Notes: generated by a model from the letters alone, not told the origin. A DNA stretch of 64,000 nucleotides from Pseudomonadota bacterium (GCA_018820855.1 JAHJNL010000037.1:44309-108308), one strand, 5' to 3'; shown: positions 1-9,698, numbered from the stretch's first letter. Program-made: numbers and translations.

Positions 1-1302
1 ACCCTTATGGGTATATCGGAAAAGAACGGTACCTTAATCCAATTCATCACCCTTTCCCCAGGACAGAAGTACAGCGGCCAATCCTTTTTTGATCGTTACA
101 GCCAAGAAGCCAAGATCTTTGACGGACCTTTTTTCTCTGAACAGCTGGCAAACATTCTGTTTACCACCTTTGCCACAATGCTTGCTATCATTGCAGTAAG
201 CGTAGCTATCCTGCTGTTTTTCTTTTTCCTGAGCTGGCAGCTGACACTCATCACCCTGCTGCCCCCACTTTTTTCCTATATCTGTACCCTGGGGACCATG
301 CAGCTGATTGGTCACCCCCTGGATATTCCCGGTCTGATGCTCTCCATTGTCATCCTGGGTATGGGCATCGATTATTCCATATTCTTTGTCAGGGCCCACC
401 AACGATACCGCAATCCCGATCACTCCTCCTTCAGACTTGTACGCATGACAGTCTTTATGGCAGCTGTATCGACGCTCATCGGTTTTGGCGTCCTCTGTTT
501 TGCCGAGCATTCCCTGTTACGAAGCATAGGTGTCACATCATTGCTGGGCATCGGCTACTCGCTGCTCGGCGCCTTTCTCCTTTTACCTCCTCTCCTGCAG
601 GCTTTCTTCTCCGAAAAAAAACAGAGCGCCCCGGCAGAACAATCCCTCGCTCAGCGTGTTCTCGGCCGCTATCATCTCATGGAAGCATACCCACGGATGT
701 TTGCCCGCTTTAAGCTAAAATCAGATCCCATGTTTGGAGATCTTGCCACACTTCTTGCAGACCATAAAAAAGATGTCACTATGGTCCTTGATATCGGCTG
801 CGGCTATGGAGTTCCCGGCTGCTGGTGTCTGGAATACTTCCCGCAGGCGAAAATTATTGGTATTGATCCGGACCCGGAACGAGTGAGGGTAGCAGCCCTG
901 GCCATGGGAGAAAGAGGGGATATTCGGCAAGACATGGCTCCGCAACTGCCTTTGCTTCCCAGGCCCGCCGATCTGGTGCTGCTGCTTGACATGCTGCACT
1001 ATCTGGATGATGAAACAATCACTACCCTTTTTGCGAACTGCTTTGAGGCCCTTACCCACGGCGGGATACTGGTAATACGTTTTGTAATCCACCCGGACCT
1101 CCCGCCATCCAAGTCCTGGATGCTTGAACATTACAGGATCAAGTTCTCCGGCGGAACGCCCTGGTACCGTTCTTCTGAAAAGATGGCGGAACTCATGCGC
1201 AAGGCCGGTTTTATCGTTGAACGCAATATGGTTTCACAGTCAAATCCGGAACTGGTCTGGATAATAGGTAGAGCTGAAAAAGATGAAACCAGCAACAAAT
1301 AG
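1..1302 (+). CDS. MMPL/RND-type exporter (C-terminal part) fused to a SAM-dependent methyltransferase, 5' partial
   Basis: The reading frame is open at the left edge of the window, so the N-terminal part lies outside. The visible 433 residues begin with a periplasmic piece, then about five hydrophobic segments (roughly residues 50-200) with the MMPL/RND hallmark GMGIDYSIFF. This is the usual C-terminal half of an MMPL exporter. After a short linker a class I methyltransferase domain follows (about 220-430), with the SAM-binding motif VLDIGCGYG near residue 265 and an acidic IGIDPD strand. Exporter-methyltransferase pairs occur in aryl-polyene and related glycolipid clusters, so a role in modifying and moving a lipid is an inference. 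The next gene starts 20 bases before this stop, which suggests translational coupling. The substrate is unknown. Confidence 0.8.
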   Translation, partial: TLMGISEKNGTLIQFITLSPGQKYSGQSFFDRYSQEAKIFDGPFFSEQLANILFTTFATMLAIIAVSVAILLFFFFLSWQLTLITLLPPLFSYICTLGTMQLIGHPLDIPGLMLSIVILGMGIDYSIFFVRAHQRYRNPDHSSFRLVRMTVFMAAVSTLIGFGVLCFAEHSLLRSIGVTSLLGIGYSLLGAFLLLPPLLQAFFSEKKQSAPAEQSLAQRVLGRYHLMEAYPRMFARFKLKSDPMFGDLATLLADHKKDVTMVLDIGCGYGVPGCWCLEYFPQAKIIGIDPDPERVRVAALAMGERGDIRQDMAPQLPLLPRPADLVLLLDMLHYLDDETITTLFANCFEALTHGGILVIRFVIHPDLPPSKSWMLEHYRIKFSGGTPWYRSSEKMAELMRKAGFIVERNMVSQSNPELVWIIGRAEKDETSNK

Positions 1303-2131
1303 TGTACAGAAAAGCAATCTGTCCCCTGCTGAGAAAACCGGCTTTATCGCCTGTCTGCTTGCAGCTCTGCTCTTTTTCATCGGTGCCTGGTTTATTGCCA
1401 TACTCCCCCTGTTTCTGTTTCTGCTGCTCTGCCTTGCAGCACCATTTTTTCCGCAACATGGGATTTTCCTCCCCATAATCAGCCGAGGTATATCCGGCAG
1501 CAAGGGCGTGGCCCTTACCTTTGATGACGGCCCATCCCCTTCTTCCACACCAATAGTGCTGGAACTGCTGGCCCGCTATAACCTGCAAGCCACCTTCTTT
1601 GTCATCGGTGAAAAAGCAGCCCGACACCCTGAGCTTATTGCAGACATTCTTGCCCGGGGACACGGCATTGCTAACCATTCCTGGCAACATGACAATCTGC
1701 TTATGTTAAGAAGCCGGAGAAAGCTCCGGCAGGATATCCACAGGACTCAGGAGGTATTACAGCAATTCGGAATTAAGCCCCTGCTCTTCCGGCCACCGGC
1801 AGGAATTACCAACCCACGCCTCAAGCAGGTACTTCTCGATGAAGGCTTGCTCACAGTCACCTTCAGTTGCCGGGCTTTTGACCAGGGAAATAAAAAAATT
1901 ACCAATCTTGCACAGCGCATCCTGCAGAGGGTCAAACCAGGAGACATTATTCTTCTCCATGACGTTACCCCGCAGACAAAAATTGCAAAGAACTGTTGGA
2001 AAACTGAACTTGATACCCTTTTTCACGCCCTGCAAAAAAATCTTTACCCCGTCCAGCCGCTGGAAACCCTTATCGACCGTCCCGTAATGATTTCTTCCCA
2101 AAAAGGCCTGCAACTGAACAGCCTTCCATAA
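1283..2131 (+). CDS. Membrane-anchored NodB-type polysaccharide deacetylase
   Basis: This 282-residue protein has two hydrophobic segments near the N-terminus (about 19-52) and then a NodB carbohydrate esterase 4 domain facing the periplasm. Motif 1 is TFDDGP (D81, D82), motif 2 is HSWQH (H132, H136, metal ligands), motif 3 is RPPAG at about 170-174, and motif 5 is the ILLHD stretch near 230. All the metal-site and catalytic positions expected of CE4 enzymes are present, so it should be active in removing N-acetyl groups from a sugar. The start is the ATG at 1283, inside the 3' end of the exporter-methyltransferase gene, so the two are probably one operon. Substrate is inferred only: a cell-envelope glycan or glycolipid. 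Confidence 0.85.
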   Translation: MKPATNSVQKSNLSPAEKTGFIACLLAALLFFIGAWFIAILPLFLFLLLCLAAPFFPQHGIFLPIISRGISGSKGVALTFDDGPSPSSTPIVLELLARYNLQATFFVIGEKAARHPELIADILARGHGIANHSWQHDNLLMLRSRRKLRQDIHRTQEVLQQFGIKPLLFRPPAGITNPRLKQVLLDEGLLTVTFSCRAFDQGNKKITNLAQRILQRVKPGDIILLHDVTPQTKIAKNCWKTELDTLFHALQKNLYPVQPLETLIDRPVMISSQKGLQLNSLP

Positions 2132-2182
2132 TATTAAATCAGCCATGCTGCCCGGATCCGGGAAAATCCGTCTGTTATGCTG

Positions 2183-3670
2183 TCAGGCCATGGTTTCGAG
2201 AACAGATTGCCGAGCAGGAAGAACTTTCTGCAGAAGAGCTGTTCCTGGAGATTCAGCACCGGCGGAAAAGCTCAGGGAAAGGAAGGGAGCAGCGCTGACA
2301 CGCTCTTTCAACTCCTTATCAAAACCTGAAACAAACTCTGCCTTTTCCCGAGATTCCAGGAAGAAGGAAAGCCTGATTGTCTCCTCGTTCTGAATAAAGT
2401 TGACTCGAACGTCTCCAAGTCCCTCCAAACTAAGATGCAGAGTACAGTTGAAACTCTCCTCCTGCTCCCTCTCTCCTCCTTGCTGCCCCCCCTCTCTCTC
2501 CACCATGAGATAGCCTTTTTCCACAAAGGAAAAAGGAAGAGGAAAAAGAAAGATACTGTCGTTGTTCAGCACTGCCTGCAAAAACTGACTGTTCTCTAAA
2601 GTCGAGAGCAGACGGTTGGCCTGAGCGCTGATCTCCTCCTGACCCTGGAAAAGTTTTGTGATTTCTGCAAGAAGCGTTTTGAGCTGAGCTGCTGTTTCCT
2701 GGCCCCTCCCCTGCGCCACCATGGCCTCTGACCGTATGCCCAGCTGCTCCAGACCTTTTTTTAGAAGTTCTCCTGCACCGGGTTCCTGGAGCTGGGCTGG
2801 TTGCAGCGACTGAAAGTCTTTCAACACTTGCTGCTGAGACGGGTTTAACAGATCCAAGCCTGTAAAAATAGGAAGCTGCAGGGCCCGAACCAGAGCAGGT
2901 AACTCCTGTCCCTGCGTAATAAGGGTAAGAGGCTGCGCTGATTTTACCGGATCACCTCCATCACCCACAGGCAAAAAAGTCACAGCAGGCTGCAGAGAGC
3001 GGAGCTGCAAGACCCGGCTATCTCCGGGACGTCCGCCAATAGGACCCTCCAGCCGATAGGATTCACTGCCGATCCGAACCAGGCTTTTATTGTCTCCCTG
3101 ATTTTCAAGCACCGTGGCCTTCACTGTATAGTTGCCCTGGCGGAGCAACTGTGCCACTGCTTCAGGTTCCATCTTCTGCATCAGGGTCTGAGTTGTTTGA
3201 CTGCTGCCTGGCGTTGCTCCCTGCAATGGCATTCCTTTTTCCGCAACCGGCAAACCAATACCTCTCAGTTCAATTGCCTGTTCGGACGTTGGCCTTGGCC
3301 CAAAAAAGAAGGTGGTCTGCAGATTCCTGAGGAGGGGGGTTAGGTTGACAGGCTCTCCTGTCAGGGGAAGAGTTCTCCTGATCTGGGCAGGAAGAGGATC
3401 TTCAATTTTCTGCAGTTCAAGAACAGGGTTCGTGGACAGGACCTGAAACCGAACCTGCTCCCCTTTACTAAGAGGCAGGCCTGATTGCACGCTGAACTGT
3501 GTCCCTGCCGCCTCCAGCAGGAACACATTCTTTCCCTGACTCTCCACTACAGTGGCAGAGAGCACTTTCCCTGTTTCCAATTGAGGAACAAGCGGAGACC
3601 TCTCCCCTGGCTGGCCAGGATTGGTCTGTCGGCCGCCAAGGGAGGCAATCGCTGTCAATTTATTGATCAT
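2183..3670 (-). CDS. fliK: Flagellar hook-length control protein FliK-like
   Basis: This is a 495-residue soluble protein with a glutamine- and leucine-rich middle part. Its C-terminal region (about 395-475) matches the Flg_hook (FliK C-terminal) domain, with the pattern LHLSLEGLGDVRVNF followed by IRLSFFLESREKAEF. FliK measures hook length and switches flagellar export specificity. The N-terminal 60 residues are poorly conserved, as is normal for the family. The start at 3670 is supported by a strong purine-rich site (GGGAGGGGGG) directly upstream on the minus strand. It stands alone here, convergent with the deacetylase gene and divergent from the potassium channel, rather than inside a flagellar operon, so a FliK-like paralogue without a hook role cannot be excluded. 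Confidence 0.75.
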   Translation of the reverse strand: MINKLTAIASLGGRQTNPGQPGERSPLVPQLETGKVLSATVVESQGKNVFLLEAAGTQFSVQSGLPLSKGEQVRFQVLSTNPVLELQKIEDPLPAQIRRTLPLTGEPVNLTPLLRNLQTTFFFGPRPTSEQAIELRGIGLPVAEKGMPLQGATPGSSQTTQTLMQKMEPEAVAQLLRQGNYTVKATVLENQGDNKSLVRIGSESYRLEGPIGGRPGDSRVLQLRSLQPAVTFLPVGDGGDPVKSAQPLTLITQGQELPALVRALQLPIFTGLDLLNPSQQQVLKDFQSLQPAQLQEPGAGELLKKGLEQLGIRSEAMVAQGRGQETAAQLKTLLAEITKLFQGQEEISAQANRLLSTLENSQFLQAVLNNDSIFLFPLPFSFVEKGYLMVEREGGQQGGEREQEESFNCTLHLSLEGLGDVRVNFIQNEETIRLSFFLESREKAEFVSGFDKELKERVSAAPFLSLSFSAGAESPGTALLQKVLPARQSVLETMA

Positions 3671-3862
3671 CCCCCCTCCCGTAAATAATTAATAATCCCA
3701 ACATATCCTTCAGAAAGCGCCTTTTTAACTATATCCGTAAAAACGTTAAAAATGCAACTTGGCGTAAAGGAAAATACATGCTTTACTATGAGTAATAATA
3801 TTTATCTGGAAAATTTTTTTCACCTGCTCTCCAACCTCTTTGTCAGGATCTGATATCTTGTT

Positions 3863-5557
3863 ATGAAAATGCTCCTGGCCCAACTCCTCTTTTTTGTCAG
3901 AAACAAAGAGGCAAAAAAAAATGTCGATCTCCTGCTTCGCTTCCTCTTCTTTCTGACATTCATCATCGCGCTGTACAGTATCACCTTCCATCTGATCATG
4001 CTCTACGAAGGCAGGAATTTCAGTTTGATCACAGGATTCTACTGGACACTTACGGTCATGTCGACTCTCGGTTTCGGGGATATCACCTTTTCCTCAGATC
4101 TGGGCCTGCTCTTTACCCTGCTTGTCCTTATTTCAGGAATCATCCTCCTCCTGATCATGCTGCCCTTTACCTTTATCCAGTTCTTTTACGCCCCCTGGCT
4201 GCAGGCCCAGAACCAGTCAAGGACCCCACGCTTCCTGCCGGAAACCATCCGCGGCCATGTCCTGCTGACAAACTTCGATGCATTGACCAGAAACCTTGTA
4301 AAGAAACTCAAAAAGCATCACTACGACTACACCTTCATTAACGGTGATCAGCAAAAGGCTCTGGAGATTTATGACGCCGGCTACAAAGTTGTCCTCGGTG
4401 ATGTTGACAATCCTGACACTTATCAAAAGACTCAAGCCGCTCATGCGGCCCTGATCGTGGCCACGGCCGATGATCTGATTAACACCAATATCTCTTTTAC
4501 AGTTCGGGAAATAAGTAACGTAGTACCCATTGCCAGCAGCGCTGACAAAGAACACTCTCTCGACATCCTCAACTTTCCCGGCAATACCCACGTCTTCCAG
4601 TTCATGAAAATGTTAGGCGTAAGCCTGGCAGAGAAGACCATAGGTGTTGTCGAACCCAATATCATCGGACGGTTCCAAGAACTGCTTATCGGAGAATTTC
4701 CTGTCCGCGACACTATTCTCACCGGGCAGACTCTGGCCCAATCCCGGCTCAGACAAACCCTTGGACTTACGGTTATCGGTTTCCTGGAACGAGGACAAAT
4801 TCTCCCACCCGATCCGCAAACAGTACTCACCCAGACAAACATCCTGATCCTTGCAGGAACACAAACTGCCATGGAGCGGACAGGCAGACAGCTGGCAGCG
4901 GTCCCCACAGAGCCCCCTCCCGACCCTTCAGTACTCATCCTCGGTGGCGGAAGAGTGGGACAGGCAGCAGCCGATTTTCTCCTACAAAATAGTATTTCCT
5001 ATAAAATTGTCGAAAAAATGGCTACAGTGAGGAAGGGCAAGGCCCATTGCATCCTTGGCGATGCCGCAGACATCAAGACCCTGGAGAAAGCCGGCATCAA
5101 TAAGGCCCGATCAGTAATTATCACCACCCATACTGATGCCATGAATATCTACCTCTCCTTTTACTGCCGTCAGCTGCGACCGGATATTCAGATCATAACC
5201 CGGGCCACGGAAGAGCGCACCATGCCAAAACTGCACAGGGCCGGCGCCGACCTGGTGGTTTCCTCAGCGGCCATGGGGGCAAACTCCATCATGAATCTTC
5301 TGCAGCCCTCTGATGTCTCAATATTTTCAGAGGAGCTCAATGTTTTTCTGGTTCCGATTCCTGCGGCACTTGCAGGAAAGACCCTGATTGAGATCAAACT
5401 GCGGGAGCAAACCGGATGCAGTGTGCTGGCAATAAAAAGCGCTGAGAGTTTTCTCACGAATCCGGACCCGACCACTCCCCTGGCAAAAGCAGGAGAGTTA
5501 CTCCTGGCCGGATCGCTGGAAGCTGAAAAAGTTTTCAGACAGGAGTATCTGAACTGA
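3863..5557 (+). CDS. Two-RCK-domain potassium channel (TrkA-N/TrkA-C)
   Basis: This is a 564-residue inner-membrane channel. Two transmembrane helices (about 24-48 and 82-108) flank a pore loop containing TLGFGD (68-73), a variant of the potassium selectivity filter TVGYGD. Two cytoplasmic RCK/TrkA-N domains follow (about 128-270 and 350-470), and a TrkA-C domain (about 485-560) ends the chain. The second RCK has a nucleotide-binding glycine motif (LGGGRVGQ), whereas the equivalent stretch of the first (LLTNFDALTRN) has lost the glycines. The family gates potassium flux in response to nucleotides or ions. The PilZ gene follows 70 bases downstream on the same strand and may be co-transcribed. 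Filter variants with F in place of Y are known in bacterial channels. Confidence 0.88.
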   Translation: MKMLLAQLLFFVRNKEAKKNVDLLLRFLFFLTFIIALYSITFHLIMLYEGRNFSLITGFYWTLTVMSTLGFGDITFSSDLGLLFTLLVLISGIILLLIMLPFTFIQFFYAPWLQAQNQSRTPRFLPETIRGHVLLTNFDALTRNLVKKLKKHHYDYTFINGDQQKALEIYDAGYKVVLGDVDNPDTYQKTQAAHAALIVATADDLINTNISFTVREISNVVPIASSADKEHSLDILNFPGNTHVFQFMKMLGVSLAEKTIGVVEPNIIGRFQELLIGEFPVRDTILTGQTLAQSRLRQTLGLTVIGFLERGQILPPDPQTVLTQTNILILAGTQTAMERTGRQLAAVPTEPPPDPSVLILGGGRVGQAAADFLLQNSISYKIVEKMATVRKGKAHCILGDAADIKTLEKAGINKARSVIITTHTDAMNIYLSFYCRQLRPDIQIITRATEERTMPKLHRAGADLVVSSAAMGANSIMNLLQPSDVSIFSEELNVFLVPIPAALAGKTLIEIKLREQTGCSVLAIKSAESFLTNPDPTTPLAKAGELLLAGSLEAEKVFRQEYLN

Positions 5558-5627
5558 TGCGAGAAACAATACGCAGCAAAAGATTCCCATTAACTGTACA
5601 CAAAATCCTCAAAAAGTAGATTTCCCT

Positions 5628-6557
5628 ATGTCCGACGATAAACACGAAAAATTCATTCATAGCATAAAGAAAAAGCTTAGCCTCTTCTTTCCCGAAGACA
5701 CCTACTCTTTTACTTGGCAGGCGATTGAAGAAGGCCTGGAACGCGGTGACTTCATGGTCAAAAGTACGGAGATACTTCCCTACCTGCAAACCGCCCTCTT
5801 CGACGACAAGATCATCGAAGTTGAACTCGACGGCATGACCCGTGTCTATTTCAGCAGGATTCACGATGACACCCCTGATCTTGTCGAGGTGGAGGAGGAT
5901 GGAGAAATCCGGCTTGAAGAACCTTTGTATCCTCCAGGGGATTATCTGAAATTGATGTCACACCTCATTACGCTGCCCCTGGAACCAGGCCTGGGCAATC
6001 TCCATATCCGAGACAGTCAGAAGGTCATGCTCCGCCTCTTTACCGCCACCTGTGCCATTGAACTGGGTACTTTTTTTCAGGATTTGGCCGTGGTTCGCGA
6101 TATTCCCGTACTGCGCCTGGCCTTTCCCGTTATCGGCAGACAGGTTCGAGGAGCAAGGGCCTTCCGGGCAAAGGTTCCGACCGATATGGACTTCCTTCTT
6201 CTTGTCATGGGCAAACGCAAGCGTCCGAACATGCGCAAGCATCCGACAGATATCAGCGCCAACGGCATGTCCTTTCAGGTACGTAAGGAAGAGCGAACCC
6301 TGTTCCAGATAGATGAAACCTGTAGTATCCAGTTTGTCCTGAATGGTGAGTTACTGGTGAAAGTGAACTGTACAGTCCGTCATATTTCCAAGGTACGGGG
6401 AAAAAAAGGAATCGAATACCGTTGCGGAGTCCAGTTCGATCTGCCCACCCGCTCCGTTGCCGCCAGCATAGAAACCGTTGTGGCCGCAGTGCAGCGGGCG
6501 CATCTCAAAGAGCTCTCTGACAAATCATTGGAAAGCGGTATCAGGTTGGTTCAGTGA
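5628..6557 (+). CDS. PilZ-domain protein, likely c-di-GMP effector
   Basis: This 309-residue soluble protein has an N-terminal part of about 175 residues without a recognised fold and a C-terminal PilZ domain (about 180-290). The PilZ motif DISANGMSF is clear, and basic residues upstream (KRKRPNMRKH) fit the RxxxR c-di-GMP-binding arm. The general layout, an N-terminal YcgR-like or unknown domain followed by PilZ, suggests a c-di-GMP-responsive effector acting on motility, the envelope or surface polymers. No good ribosome-binding site is visible before the ATG at 5628. It follows the potassium channel at short distance and is convergent with the hybrid kinase. The specific target is unknown. 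Confidence 0.75.
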   Translation: MSDDKHEKFIHSIKKKLSLFFPEDTYSFTWQAIEEGLERGDFMVKSTEILPYLQTALFDDKIIEVELDGMTRVYFSRIHDDTPDLVEVEEDGEIRLEEPLYPPGDYLKLMSHLITLPLEPGLGNLHIRDSQKVMLRLFTATCAIELGTFFQDLAVVRDIPVLRLAFPVIGRQVRGARAFRAKVPTDMDFLLLVMGKRKRPNMRKHPTDISANGMSFQVRKEERTLFQIDETCSIQFVLNGELLVKVNCTVRHISKVRGKKGIEYRCGVQFDLPTRSVAASIETVVAAVQRAHLKELSDKSLESGIRLVQ

Positions 6558-6578
6558 CCTGCCTTCTCCCCCTCTTTT

Positions 6579-9137
6579 TCACCGCCTCGATCCGTTTTCC
6601 CACAGATCGACACCTGTCAGTTCTTTCTTTATCGCGACCCCTACTTCTTCCATGGTGTAAGGCTTCTTGACGAAACTTCCCGCCCCATAGGCCTGAACCT
6701 TTCTCACCTCTTCTGTCTCAGCAAAGCCACTGGCAACAACCGACTTCAAGCCAGGCACTACTTTCAGCAGCTGTTCATACGTCTCCCGACCATTCATTCC
6801 CGGTTCCATAAGCATATCCAGGACGACAAGATCCGGGGCCTTCTCTCTGACAAGGGCGAGGGCCTCCTCGCCTGAACTTGCCGTAGAAACAGAGTAATTC
6901 AGCCGTTCCAACATTCTTCTGGCAATAAGCCGCTGTTCTTCCACATCATCAACCACCAGAATAGACTCATTATTTCCGCGAAGCTGATCCAGCGGGATAA
7001 TGTTCTCGGCCAGAGACAACTCATCTCTGCAAACAGGGAAAAAAAGTTCAAAGCTTGTTCCACGTTCACTGCTGCTGACACAGATGTAGCCTTGGTGATC
7101 CAGCATTGTGTTCCAAACCACGGTCAATCCTAAACCAGTCCCGCTTCGTCCCATCACTTTCCTGGAATAAAAGGGCTCAAAGATACGATCCAGATCATCA
7201 GCCTTGATACCTGGGCCGGTATCAGTCACCTGAAGCACAACATATTCGCCTGGCGGTACATCCTTGCAGCCGTCAAGGGGCATGTCAAGGTGTTGATTCC
7301 TGGTAACCAGAACCACTGTCCCTTCACCGTTAATGGCCTCTGCAGCATTAGCGGCGAGGTTGGTTATCACTTTCCGAATATGAATAAGGGAACAACTGAG
7401 ATGTGACAGGTTGTCATCCAGCTCCAAAACAAAGGAGACTCGGGGGTGAGCTTTTTTGATCTGTTGGATTTCCACCGAGTCACAGCAATTCTTCAGCAAG
7501 CTGTTCAGTGACACGACTTCCTTGGTGCTGGCAACCCCTCTGGCAACAGTGAGCAGATCGGCAACAACTGCTGCTGCTCTGCGTCCGGAGTTGAGTATTT
7601 CCTCCAGCGGCAGACGCTGTGGGCTGTCTTCCGGAAGATCAAGGAGCAGTAGTTCGGGCAGACTGACCACTCCGGAGAGAATATTGTTCAAATCGTGGGC
7701 AACGCCACCAGCCAGTAAGCCAAGGGACTCCATCTTTTTGGTTGTGGCCTTGCTGCGTTTTCGCTCCTCCTCTTCTCTTTTCAGGCGATTCTTCTCCGTC
7801 AGGTCGTTGAAGTTGATAATAAACCGTTCCCCAATCTGCGTAAAAGTGAACTCGACCTCCGCCACGGTCCTGTCCTTTCTCAAGAACGTTCGCTGAAAGG
7901 ATTGGATATGCCGAACCCCCTCCATAGATACAGCAAACATCTTCTGCCAGGAAGCCCTGTTCTGATCGGCAAGCTCACTGTTGTCATAGACTGCATCAAA
8001 CCAATCATCTATAAACTGCAACTCCTGATCATCATACCCGTACAGGAGACGACATTTTTCGTTAATCATTTCAATCCGGCCGTTCACATTGACCACGGCC
8101 ATGGGGACACTGGCATGTCGAATCAAATCGGCAAGAGTCTGTTCGCTCTGCTCCAGTTGCTGCTGAGTCTTTCGCAGCTTTTTCTCTGCGCGACTGACAA
8201 TAACCTGACGAATCTGCCAGGAAATCCAGGAAAAGAGGGATAACATGACAAAAGCTATGATGACAATCCATTGATTGCGAAAGGTATTCATAGGAGCCAG
8301 GGCCTGCTCTGCGGCTGTGGCAACGACTATAGACCAGTGGTTATGGGGAAGTACGATGGGAACATAACTTGCATATTTGAGAATGGCCTCCGTCTCTTCT
8401 CCCCTGATCCGGTCATAACTATAGGTTGTATCTCCTGTCTCACCCTTCATCATCTTTTTGGCCATTTCGATGACTGAAGGAAACTGTGAGGAGGTCTCAT
8501 AGACTGTCTTTCCAATATGGCCGGGAACCGGGCAATAGAGTTCCACTCCACTCGTGTCGATAAGCCAGGCATAGCCCTCAGTGCCAATCTTGATATTTTC
8601 CACATATTGGCTGGAAATCAAGCGGAAGGGAATGAGAACACTGATGGACCCGGCATACTTCCCGTTATCAAAGACCGGATAGGCAAGGGCCACACTGGCA
8701 AAACCCTGCACCGCCTGAAAAACATTACTGACGACAGGTTTCTGCTCATTCATGACATAACGGTTATGTTCCTGCCCACTGATATTCTTGCCGATCACCT
8801 GGTCATTACGAGGAGAAGTATAAAGGATATTACCCGTTGCATCCACACGGGTAATTGCCAGGACCTCCTTTTGGTGCGATTGGAAAAAGTTATCCATCTG
8901 CTGCTTCCCTGTTTCATCCAGGGAGATAATGGTTTGATGGTGGGACAGGTAGTCCAGATTATTGGAGAGATGTTTGAAAAACTCTTCGATACCTTTGGCG
9001 GCCTGTGCAGCCAGCAAACGCTGGTGGCTATACAGATTCTCAATGACTGTCTCTCGAATGGCCTTGTACGGGAGATAAAAAATAAAGGCACAGAACCCGA
9101 GAAAAAGAAGAAAGAAAAAGAGGCGACGTCTGATCAT
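6579..9137 (-). CDS. Cache-PAS hybrid sensor histidine kinase with C-terminal receiver
   Basis: This is an 852-residue membrane sensor. The order is: transmembrane helix (about 6-24), double-Cache periplasmic sensor (about 30-275), second helix (about 288-306), coiled coil, PAS (about 335-450), HisKA with phospho-acceptor H481 in the motif GGVAHDLNN, HATPase_c (about 590-705; glycine box GRSGTGLGL), and a receiver domain (about 724-850) with its acceptor aspartate in VVLDMLM near 773 and the conserved lysine in KKPY. It should detect a small extracellular ligand and relay phosphate through its own receiver. No separate output regulator is adjacent, so the next relay partner is unknown. The ATG at 9137 has only a weak ribosome-binding site. 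It diverges from the small ORF at 9183 and the regulator at 9848. Confidence 0.9.
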   Translation of the reverse strand: MIRRRLFFFLLFLGFCAFIFYLPYKAIRETVIENLYSHQRLLAAQAAKGIEEFFKHLSNNLDYLSHHQTIISLDETGKQQMDNFFQSHQKEVLAITRVDATGNILYTSPRNDQVIGKNISGQEHNRYVMNEQKPVVSNVFQAVQGFASVALAYPVFDNGKYAGSISVLIPFRLISSQYVENIKIGTEGYAWLIDTSGVELYCPVPGHIGKTVYETSSQFPSVIEMAKKMMKGETGDTTYSYDRIRGEETEAILKYASYVPIVLPHNHWSIVVATAAEQALAPMNTFRNQWIVIIAFVMLSLFSWISWQIRQVIVSRAEKKLRKTQQQLEQSEQTLADLIRHASVPMAVVNVNGRIEMINEKCRLLYGYDDQELQFIDDWFDAVYDNSELADQNRASWQKMFAVSMEGVRHIQSFQRTFLRKDRTVAEVEFTFTQIGERFIINFNDLTEKNRLKREEEERKRSKATTKKMESLGLLAGGVAHDLNNILSGVVSLPELLLLDLPEDSPQRLPLEEILNSGRRAAAVVADLLTVARGVASTKEVVSLNSLLKNCCDSVEIQQIKKAHPRVSFVLELDDNLSHLSCSLIHIRKVITNLAANAAEAINGEGTVVLVTRNQHLDMPLDGCKDVPPGEYVVLQVTDTGPGIKADDLDRIFEPFYSRKVMGRSGTGLGLTVVWNTMLDHQGYICVSSSERGTSFELFFPVCRDELSLAENIIPLDQLRGNNESILVVDDVEEQRLIARRMLERLNYSVSTASSGEEALALVREKAPDLVVLDMLMEPGMNGRETYEQLLKVVPGLKSVVASGFAETEEVRKVQAYGAGSFVKKPYTMEEVGVAIKKELTGVDLWENGSRR

Positions 9138-9182
9138 CTTCCACGAACGTGTTGGTTTTCTAAAAAGGAGGGAGAAACAACT

Positions 9183-9305
9183 ATGTCCAACCAGTCAAGT
9201 GGCACCGGTCTTGTTACCAGTGCATATCATTTATATAATGCTATACCATTACACTGGCAAAAGACAAGAGATGCTGATTTTTTTATCAAAACACATTGGA
9301 GATAA
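9183..9305 (+). CDS. Possible 40-residue small protein divergent from the hybrid kinase
   Basis: This short frame starts with ATG 10-12 bases after an almost ideal ribosome-binding site (AAGGAGGGAG). It would encode 40 residues ending in ADFFIKTHWR. It has no signal peptide, membrane segment or recognisable family. It begins 45 bases from the divergent kinase start. The strong site argues for translation; the lack of homology and the small size argue for caution, since the purine-rich stretch could also be chance. Confidence 0.3.
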   Translation: MSNQSSGTGLVTSAYHLYNAIPLHWQKTRDADFFIKTHWR

Positions 9306-9698
9306 AAAAAAGAAGGCCGCATCATCCGGTCACCCAAGAGTTGACGTCTAACCATCTTTTCAGAGTGACAAGTTGGTTAGAATAAATATCTTGACAGCCT
9401 TAACAAATCAGCCTGTTCAGAGCATATGCCCTGCTTAACCACTCATCTGAACCCATCACAACAATAATACGATATCTGTTTTCTTATCTTGACTTAAAAA
9501 AACATCTACGATTAGATAGTTATTACTAGAAACAATAATAATTCAGCTAATTAGAGTCAAACCTGCTACAACAAGGGGAACAATAAGGCACAGCAGAGCA
9601 TTACTCGTTGCATCATCACGCCAACCCAAGGTTTTCAAAGGAAGACCTCCCCCATAAGCTATACAACCTGTTCATATTCTACCATGAGGAGAGAATCA
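9306..9698. other. Non-coding stretch between the small ORF and the coupled leader ORF
   Basis: No gene is visible in these 393 bases, which are A/T-richer than the neighbouring genes. A 7-base inverted repeat (CTAACCA/TGGTTAG) lies at 9348-9380. A TTGACT at 9489 has only a poor -10 partner at 17 bases. The promoter of the downstream ORF-regulator pair presumably lies here but could not be placed. Confidence 0.4.
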
